DNA of 5,767 nt from an uncultured Lentisphaeria bacterium (GTDB lineage Bacteria > Verrucomicrobiota > Lentisphaeria > Victivallales > Victivallaceae). Below are positions 1-4,417 of this stretch, piece by piece. The stretch is taken from NCBI GenBank assembly GCA_903821255.1, contig CAIJKT010000175.1, forward strand, positions 1-5,767, written 5' to 3'. The notes under the pieces are model-generated. The model was not told the origin of the DNA and searched no databases. It saw nothing but the letters and a program-made list of their open reading frames with translations. The position numbers and the translations under genes were made by a program. Within the stretch, counting starts at the first letter, position 1. The number at the start of each line of letters is the position of its first letter.

Positions 1-975
1 GATCATATTGGCGAAGAAGATTACTTCGGTCTGGCGGAACGGGACAGTGGCATCATTGGCGATTTTCACTCCGTCAATCTCCAGCACCACATCATTGACT
101 TTAAAAATTCCCTTCTTCTTCAGCAGCGGCGGCAAGTCTTTAATCATGACGCCGGACTGGTCCGGCGTCATGCCGATCCAGCGCCTCAAGTCCGGATTCT
201 CCATTTTCATGGCGTCAAACGGACAATCCGGGAACCCCTGAAAAGCTCCATCCTCAATGTCCCTGAGAAAATGACGAATCACCGGCATCGGAATAATGAA
301 TCCGATATTCTGAGCTTGTGTCAGCCCCTGGAACGCCACTCCCACCACTTTTCCGTTATCCATGACCGGCCCGCCACTGTTGCCGGGATTGATCGCCGCA
401 TCAATTTGAACGGCCAGCAGATTGACGCCGCTGTGGGAATAGGTGATTGGTTCAATTCTTGAAACCACGCCTTCCGTAACCGAGATATTATCGCCGCCGA
501 CCGGGTAGCCGAGAACGGAAACCTTATCCTGCAGCCGGGGCATTTCCCCGAGCGTCATCGGCGGAAGGTCTTTGTAAAAATTCGGATCGTCCACTTTTAA
601 AATCGCCAGGTCGCAGTCATGACCGGCAAACTCCAGCTTGGCAATAAAACGGGTGGGGTCGCTTTGTTTGCGCACCATGACAAATGTCTGATTGGCAATG
701 TTATGCGCATTGGTCAGTATCCTGCCGCCGGCGATGACAAAGCCGGACCCGGTTGACTGCCGCTGTCCCTGATTCTGCCAGGGCTGGTAATAATCCGGCT
801 GGCTGCTTACCGTGAAAATTTTCACCACTGACGCCATTTCAATGCGTTTAGCGGCAGAATCAGCATCGCGTTTAGCCATAATTTCCGCGTCCTGCGGAGC
901 CTGTACCTCCGGGCCGGCGGAGAAAAGATTGACTGCGGCAAAAAATGTCGCACAAAAAACCAAACATCTTTTCAT
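1..975 (-). CDS. Deg/HtrA-type serine protease, Deg2/Deg9-like, partial at its C-terminus
   Basis: Predicted exported trypsin-fold serine endopeptidase with a PDZ domain, probably degrading or checking misfolded envelope proteins. The frame is open from ATG at 975 to the window edge, giving 325 residues without a stop, so the C-terminus is missing. Residues 1-20 form a signal peptide (basic start, hydrophobic core, cleavage likely after LFSA). The catalytic triad is visible: His91 in LTNAHNI, Asp122 in DCDLAIL and Ser200 in NPGNSGGP, with spacing like E. coli DegP. The stretches GYPVGGDNISVTEGVVSRIE, KMENPDLR and TVPFR match, from memory, plant Deg2/Deg9 proteases rather than DegP/DegS. A PDZ domain starts near residue 262 and contains GVMIKDL and VNDVVLEIDG. 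AAGGAGAT at 981-988 is a strong ribosome binding site and fixes the start. It is the last of three co-directional genes, 55 bases after its neighbour with no terminator seen between. Family assignment is very secure; the physiological substrate is unknown. Confidence 0.95.
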   Translation of the reverse strand, partial: MKRCLVFCATFFAAVNLFSAGPEVQAPQDAEIMAKRDADSAAKRIEMASVVKIFTVSSQPDYYQPWQNQGQRQSTGSGFVIAGGRILTNAHNIANQTFVMVRKQSDPTRFIAKLEFAGHDCDLAILKVDDPNFYKDLPPMTLGEMPRLQDKVSVLGYPVGGDNISVTEGVVSRIEPITYSHSGVNLLAVQIDAAINPGNSGGPVMDNGKVVGVAFQGLTQAQNIGFIIPMPVIRHFLRDIEDGAFQGFPDCPFDAMKMENPDLRRWIGMTPDQSGVMIKDLPPLLKKKGIFKVNDVVLEIDGVKIANDATVPFRQTEVIFFANMI

Positions 976-1030
976 CAGAAATCTCCTTGAGTATTTATAA
1001 TTCATTTTTTCAGTTTGAAGATTAGCTGTA

Positions 1031-1531
1031 CTATTCTAAAGCGGCAGGAGTTTCGACAGGAGATTCACGTTTGACTGCTGTCGAACTGCCGGCTTTTTTC
1101 ACATCTTTGGCTTTGACACCGGACTCTTCGCCCTGTTTATCTTCCGCTTCAATGCGTTCAACCAGCAGATAATACCCTACAAAGCGCGTGGAACTGAATT
1201 TTTGCACCCTGCAATATAACGTAAACTCAGTACCCCGCTTCATCTCCAAATCCGCGCCTTTCTTCAACATAAAAACCGGTAAAGGCTCCGGATTGACATT
1301 CAGCCATAAGTATGTGTCGCTTTTCATCCCTGAGACTAATGCATATTTCGGCAAATTATTCTTAAACGCATTAAATCTGACTTTCAGCGAAACATGCTTT
1401 AACAGATATTTCTCGGGCGATAAACGCAGCTCCTGAATAACGGCCTCGTCAGTTTTTGTAACTGGTTCCGCGGAAAAAGCCGTATTGCAGGCTACGCCGG
1501 CAAGAATCAATACCCAAAGCAGATTACGCAT
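1031..1531 (-). CDS. Small exported protein of unknown function, possibly OB-like
   Basis: I do not recognise a named family. The 166-residue product has a signal peptide at residues 1-21, with likely cleavage after AFSA. Residues about 28-128 form a compact, strand-rich domain with alternating hydrophobic positions (VSLKVRFNAF, YLWLNV, EFTLYCRVQKF, GYYLLVERIE), a pattern compatible with a small beta-barrel such as an OB fold. That fold call is inference only. Residues 129-166 are a charged, low-complexity tail rich in Lys, Glu, Ala and Ser. Cys15 is not in a good lipobox because position -3 is Gly, so a soluble periplasmic protein is more likely than a lipoprotein. The ATG lies 2 bases after the stop of the upstream SH3b gene, and its ribosome binding site AAGGAAAT sits inside that gene's last codons, so the two are almost certainly translationally coupled. 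The tight coupling suggests a shared role with the SH3b protein and perhaps the protease downstream. Confidence 0.85.
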   Translation of the reverse strand: MRNLLWVLILAGVACNTAFSAEPVTKTDEAVIQELRLSPEKYLLKHVSLKVRFNAFKNNLPKYALVSGMKSDTYLWLNVNPEPLPVFMLKKGADLEMKRGTEFTLYCRVQKFSSTRFVGYYLLVERIEAEDKQGEESGVKAKDVKKAGSSTAVKRESPVETPAALE

Positions 1532-1533
1532 AA

Positions 1534-2448
1534 TTAATTTCCTTGAAGTTGCGCAGTAACTTTCTCCACTTCAACCACCGGGGTCTTCCATTTTCTCACC
1601 ATGCGCTGTTTACCCTTGATCTGAACCGACTTCTCATTCCATGGCGCCAGGCTAAGTTTCGAGGCATGAAGATAACATACGAGAACTGGATCGCCGGTTT
1701 TCTGCGGTTTGAACAAGGCGTGTGTCACATAAACGGCGGTTTTCTTGTCCAGGGGATAAATATCCCCTTCGAGCGTTACGTTTTTATCACTGTCCGCAAT
1801 AAACGGCAGTGTTTTTTCCTTGCTTGAAGCTTTATCGGCAGTTGTCGCTTTCTTATCATCCGGTTTGGCGGCGGCGGCAACGGCATCTTTTTTGTCTGTA
1901 TCTTTAACGGCCTTTACATCTTTGGCGTCGCCGGGTTTAGCGGCGGCGGCATCCGGCTCAAGTTTCTTTGCGTCCTCGGCGCTGACGTTGATATATTCCC
2001 TGCTGACCCAGCCGGTCAGGGTCGAAGGCGCTGTGATCTTTGTCCAGTCAGGTTTGCTCTTGTCCAGCACATTTACTTCGATGCCGGCTGGCACTGTATT
2101 GGTATAAGCTTCGTAAGCCACGCCCGGACCGGCGCGGAGTTTAGTTTCGGAAAGTGTTTTGCCGTCTTTCAACTGCGAAGCCGCGACCCAGACCGATGCA
2201 TCGGCCGGAAGCACGATTTCGTACCAGTCTTTCATCTGCCGCAGCACCGCGACATCGTCGCCGCGTTTAAGTTTGGATACGGCGGAGAAGCGCGGTCCCG
2301 GCTTGACCCGGACATTCAGCACCGCCGATTTAACCGCGCCTTTCACCGGTTGTGCCGCTCCCTGTGCTTGAGTCTTTTGTGTTTCCGCACCGAACGTGCT
2401 CAGCGAAATCATCGCCGCGCCTAAAATAATGTTCCACATTTTAATCAT
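1534..2448 (-). CDS. Exported protein with two SH3b domains and a possible OB-like C-terminal domain
   Basis: The 304-residue protein starts with a signal peptide (residues 1-21, cleavage likely after STFGA). Two bacterial SH3 domains follow. The first spans about 40-94, with LNVRVKPGPRFSAV, LKRGDDVAVL and DWYEIVLP then VWVAASQL. The second spans about 97-155, with TKLRAGPGVAYEAY, VPAGIEVNVLD and GWVSREYINV. SH3b domains commonly bind peptidoglycan or wall-linked peptides, so a periplasmic wall-associated role is likely. Residues 156-214 are a disordered Ala/Lys/Asp linker holding two imperfect AAAAKPxD repeats. Residues 219-303 form a separate strand-rich domain (VTLEGDIYPL, PVLVCYLHASKL, VQIKGKQRMV, VEVEKV) that may be OB-like. 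ATG at 2448 is preferred over the ATG three codons later because AGAGGA at 2460-2465 sits 11 bases upstream of the first and 20 from the second. It is the first gene of the apparent minus-strand operon. No catalytic domain is seen, so it is probably a binding or scaffold protein. Confidence 0.9.
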   Translation of the reverse strand: MIKMWNIILGAAMISLSTFGAETQKTQAQGAAQPVKGAVKSAVLNVRVKPGPRFSAVSKLKRGDDVAVLRQMKDWYEIVLPADASVWVAASQLKDGKTLSETKLRAGPGVAYEAYTNTVPAGIEVNVLDKSKPDWTKITAPSTLTGWVSREYINVSAEDAKKLEPDAAAAKPGDAKDVKAVKDTDKKDAVAAAAKPDDKKATTADKASSKEKTLPFIADSDKNVTLEGDIYPLDKKTAVYVTHALFKPQKTGDPVLVCYLHASKLSLAPWNEKSVQIKGKQRMVRKWKTPVVEVEKVTAQLQGN

Positions 2449-2564
2449 AAAATATAAAATCCTCTTTATATGTAATTATAATTTTACTGTTCAATTTGAA
2501 TATGCTGTGATATTAACGTAATATTAAACAAGGAAAAAACAATTGAAATAACAGAGAAACTGAC
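2449..2564. promoter_or_regulatory. Divergent intergenic region with three short AT-rich dyads
   Basis: These 116 AT-rich bases separate the SH3b operon (minus) from the recombinase gene (plus), so promoters for both must lie here or inside the flanking genes. Three dyads are visible: the perfect palindrome AATTATAATT at 2474-2483, TTCAA-T-TTGAA at 2490-2500, and ATATTA-ACG-TAATAT at 2510-2524. TATAAT occurs on both strands within the first palindrome (2475-2480 minus, 2477-2482 plus). In AT-rich DNA such dyads can arise by chance, so an operator role is only a possibility. I see no riboswitch-like structure. Confidence 0.5.
2496..2524 (+). promoter_or_regulatory. Candidate sigma70-type promoter for the recombinase gene
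   Basis: TTGAAT at 2496-2501 and TAATAT at 2519-2524 are separated by 17 bases, each matching 4 of 6 consensus positions, and point toward the recombinase gene. Transcription would begin near 2531, giving a leader of roughly 34 bases. The -35 overlaps the right arm of the TTCAA/TTGAA dyad and the -10 coincides with the right arm of the ATATTA/TAATAT dyad, so a repressor binding either dyad would block it. The composition makes chance matches easy. Confidence 0.3.
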
Positions 2565-3506
2565 ATGAATCCGGTTGAATCATTTCTGCAATATCTTACG
2601 CATGAACGCCAGGCGAGCAATCATACGATTGAAAGTTACCGCCAGGACATAGCGCAATTCATCCAGTTGATGTATCCGAAAGAGACGGATTTTCAGGATT
2701 GGAAAAAAGTGGATGTGTTCACCGCCAGAAGTCTGGTCGTGGAACTCCAGAAAATCGGGCTGGCGAAAACTTCCGTGCTCCGTAAAATTTCCGCCGTCAG
2801 ATCTTTTTTCAGGTTCATGGTGCGGGAGGATATTGTCGAAAAGAATCCATTCTCCGGTCTGAATTCACCCCGGAAAGAACGCAATCTGCCGCGTTTCATG
2901 TCGGTCGATCAAGTTTCCGGACTGGCGGACGCCCCTGCCCTGTACTGGAAGAGCGCCGCTGAATCAGGAACCGCCAGAGACGACGATTCAGCCGCATTCG
3001 CCGGGGCCCGCGATGCCGCGCTGATTGAAATCATCTACAGCGGCGGGCTGCGAATCAATGAAGCAGTAAGCCTCAATCTAAGCGATGTCGACCTGATCAG
3101 CGACATTGCCAAAGTCAAAGGCAAAGGCAAGAAGGAACGGCTTTGCGCGCTCGGCGGTCCGGCGGTAAAAGCCATCAGGGAATATATGAAACTGCGGAAA
3201 CTGCGCACGTCGAACGAGCGGAACAACGCGCCGTTGTTTGTCAACAAGCACGGAACCCGGCTTACCGCCAGATCATTTCAGCGCAACCTGAAGCTTTATC
3301 TGAAGGCGACCGGCCTGCCGCCGGACCTTACCCCGCACAAGCTGCGTCATTCGTTTGCCACTCACATGCTGGATGCCGGGGCCGATCTGCGCAGCGTACA
3401 GGAGCTGCTCGGCCACGAAAATCTCAGCACCACCCAGATTTACACCCATGTCAGCGCCGAAAGACTGAAAAAAGCCTACAACAAAGCCCATCCCAGAGCC
3501 AAGTAA
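2565..3506 (+). CDS. xerC: Tyrosine recombinase XerC/XerD
   Basis: Site-specific recombinase that would resolve chromosome dimers at dif during division. The 313-residue protein has a SAM-like core-binding domain at about 1-90 (ERQASNHTIESYRQDI; SAVRSFFRFMVRE) and a catalytic domain from about 110. All catalytic residues are present: Arg163 in SGGLRINEA, Lys187 in VKGKGKKER, His258 and Arg261 in HKLRHSFATHML, His284 in LLGHENL and nucleophile Tyr293 in QIYTHVS. The spacings between them equal those of E. coli XerD. The first arginine sits about 15 residues later than in XerD because of an Ala/Asp-rich insert near residues 127-147. The ending KAHPRAK is typical of Xer proteins. Choosing XerC over XerD is not secure, since only one copy is visible. 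An in-frame stop at 2544 and the family N-terminus support this ATG, although the ribosome binding site (AGAGAAA, 2553-2559) is weak. It stands alone between divergent and convergent neighbours, with no phage genes nearby, arguing for a housekeeping enzyme. Confidence 0.95.
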   Translation: MNPVESFLQYLTHERQASNHTIESYRQDIAQFIQLMYPKETDFQDWKKVDVFTARSLVVELQKIGLAKTSVLRKISAVRSFFRFMVREDIVEKNPFSGLNSPRKERNLPRFMSVDQVSGLADAPALYWKSAAESGTARDDDSAAFAGARDAALIEIIYSGGLRINEAVSLNLSDVDLISDIAKVKGKGKKERLCALGGPAVKAIREYMKLRKLRTSNERNNAPLFVNKHGTRLTARSFQRNLKLYLKATGLPPDLTPHKLRHSFATHMLDAGADLRSVQELLGHENLSTTQIYTHVSAERLKKAYNKAHPRAK

Positions 3507-3523
3507 GAGCAATAACAATTGGA

Positions 3524-4300
3524 TTATTTTTCCGCTTTATTCAGTTCCGCGCTGCGGTCTTTGGATAAATCGGTGGAACTGAATAATTTTTCATTGCCGG
3601 GCAGCAGCATGAAGAACTTGTCGCAGATATTGATTTCAGCATTTCCGCCGGAAAGTTCGAAATCCAGAATATGCCCGCCGCTCTTCAGGTCATCACTCAG
3701 AAAGTGCAGATGATAACCGGGCACGTTGATGCCCTTTACAAACGGCGGCAGCCTGAATCCGATAATCGTGCCGGAGACGTTATTTAAATTGAACACCGGC
3801 TGATTCTTCGTTACTTCCGCTAACGGTTTGAACGGCTCCTGCTGGGCTGGAACCGACCGGGTTTTCATTTTCGAGAATGATCCATGGATGACGATCGCAC
3901 AGAACAGGTTGCCGTTAGCGGCTTCTTTATCAATGATTGCCGTCAGGCCTTTGGAATCGGTGCCGGCCGGCAGGGTGAATGTTTTATCCGCCTTGAAGTT
4001 TACCACTGCGGCAAACGGAGTGGTGATGTTTAAATCAGGCAGATACACTTTGCCGTCCGCTTTGACCTGATAAACCGTGCCGTTCATGATAATCATTTCG
4101 CCGTCAAGATTGTCGAAAGTCCCGATCCCGGTGTCGCCCATAGTGAGCAGATGGCGCAGCGGAACATGACCGCGGTAAACTCCGGCCAGCAGTGCGTCAA
4201 TAGTGGAAACCTGGGATACTGTATGCCGCGGCGCGGCGGCACAGCAGCCGGACAGAATAACTGCCGCAACCGCCGCAGATAAAAAACGTAACAAGTTCAT
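3524..4300 (-). CDS. budA: Alpha-acetolactate decarboxylase with lipoprotein signal peptide
   Basis: Converts acetolactate to acetoin and CO2, the second step of the acetoin/butanediol route. The 258-residue protein matches the family over nearly its full length: STIDALLAGVYRG, GTFDNLDGEMI, TTPFA, RSVPAQQEPFKPLAEV, NQPVFNLNNVSGTIIGF, and GINVPGYHLHFLSDD followed by GGHILDFEL. The expected zinc ligands are His197, His199 and His210. Glu68 and Arg148 fall at exactly the spacing of the active-site Glu65 and Arg145 of the Bacillus brevis enzyme. A C-terminal glutamate (252 or 257) probably supplies the last active-site carboxylate. The N-terminus is a signal peptide with lipobox LSGC and lipidated Cys19, so the enzyme should be envelope-anchored; exported forms of this family are known, a lipid anchor less commonly noted. 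AAGG at 4308-4311 lies 7 bases before the ATG. No acetolactate synthase or butanediol dehydrogenase is adjacent. It converges on the recombinase gene with 17 bases between stops. Confidence 0.95.
   Translation of the reverse strand: MNLLRFLSAAVAAVILSGCCAAAPRHTVSQVSTIDALLAGVYRGHVPLRHLLTMGDTGIGTFDNLDGEMIIMNGTVYQVKADGKVYLPDLNITTPFAAVVNFKADKTFTLPAGTDSKGLTAIIDKEAANGNLFCAIVIHGSFSKMKTRSVPAQQEPFKPLAEVTKNQPVFNLNNVSGTIIGFRLPPFVKGINVPGYHLHFLSDDLKSGGHILDFELSGGNAEINICDKFFMLLPGNEKLFSSTDLSKDRSAELNKAEK
3537..3591 (+). terminator. Possible terminator for the recombinase transcript, inside the decarboxylase 3' coding end
   Basis: A perfect 12-base inverted repeat (TTATTCAGTTCC at 3537-3548, GGAACTGAATAA at 3575-3586) is followed on the plus strand by TTTTT at 3587-3591. 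It begins 31 bases after the recombinase stop, so it could end that transcript. Against this, the stem is AT-rich, the loop is 26 bases, and a small competing hairpin (CCGC-GCT-GCGG, 3547-3557) overlaps the left arm. On the minus strand the stem is followed by A-rich sequence, so it would not terminate the decarboxylase transcript in the usual way. Confidence 0.4.
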
Positions 4301-4331
4301 TTTAGCGCCTTGGTTATAAATCTGAGTCCAG

Positions 4332-4356
4332 AAAAAAAAGTCAGAATAAATCCTGA
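4332..4356 (-). terminator. Possible intrinsic terminator of the AI-2E gene
   Basis: Read on the minus strand, TCAGGA-TTTA-TTCTGA forms a 6-base-pair stem with one G-T pair (4341-4356), then one C and a run of eight T (4332-4339). It lies 62 bases after the AI-2E stop and 31 bases before the decarboxylase start, a sensible place to separate the two genes. The long T-run is convincing but the stem is short and holds only two G-C pairs, so it may be weak or leaky. Confidence 0.4.
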
Positions 4357-4376
4357 AAATAAATCAACTTGTTTCA

Positions 4377-4412
4377 CTTTCAACTTTTCTCGCTTTTCTC
4401 GCTTTCAACTTT
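4377..4412. repeat. Nested short direct repeats just after the AI-2E stop
   Basis: On the plus strand the 11-base unit CTTTCAACTTT occurs at 4377-4387 and again at 4402-4412. Between and partly overlapping them, the 9-base unit CTTTTCTCG is repeated in tandem (4384-4392 and 4393-4401). The result is a strongly strand-biased tract, pyrimidine-rich on plus and purine-rich on minus, starting 5 bases past the AI-2E stop codon. The AI-2E mRNA would carry it as a purine-rich 3' tail. It could be slippage-generated or a binding site; no function is shown. Confidence 0.6.
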
Positions 4413-4417
4413 CCGGA

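Noticed and set aside
1031..1531. Lipoprotein assignment for the small protein through Cys15
   Set aside because: The residues before the cysteine are G-V-A, with no Leu/Val/Ile at -3, and a better signal peptidase I site (AFSA) follows.
1820..2107. 95-codon plus-strand open frame rich in Ala and Ser
   Set aside because: It is the antisense of the low-complexity linker and second SH3b domain of a well-supported gene.
2465..2494. Minus-strand promoter TTGAAC-18-TATAAA for the SH3b operon
   Set aside because: Transcription would start so close to the ATG at 2448 that the good ribosome binding site at 2460-2465 would be lost or cut.
2502..2529. Possible dif site next to the recombinase gene
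   Set aside because: TAATATTAAAC resembles one Xer half-site (8 of 11 positions against the E. coli XerD arm), but the opposite arm at the required 6-base spacing does not match.
2565..3506. Phage or integrative-element integrase, with the window as a mobile element
   Set aside because: Length, N-terminal domain and the HPRA-type ending fit Xer proteins, and no tRNA attachment site, terminal repeats or phage genes are visible.
3143..3568. 141-codon plus-strand open frame overlapping the recombinase gene
   Set aside because: It lies out of frame over the strongly conserved catalytic domain of the recombinase and its translation shows no recognisable domain, so it is a shadow.
4356..4383. Minus-strand promoter TTGAAA-16-TATTTT for the decarboxylase
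   Set aside because: The match is fair, but its start point would fall inside the candidate terminator hairpin at 4332-4356. The two readings conflict, and the region is AT-rich enough for chance matches.
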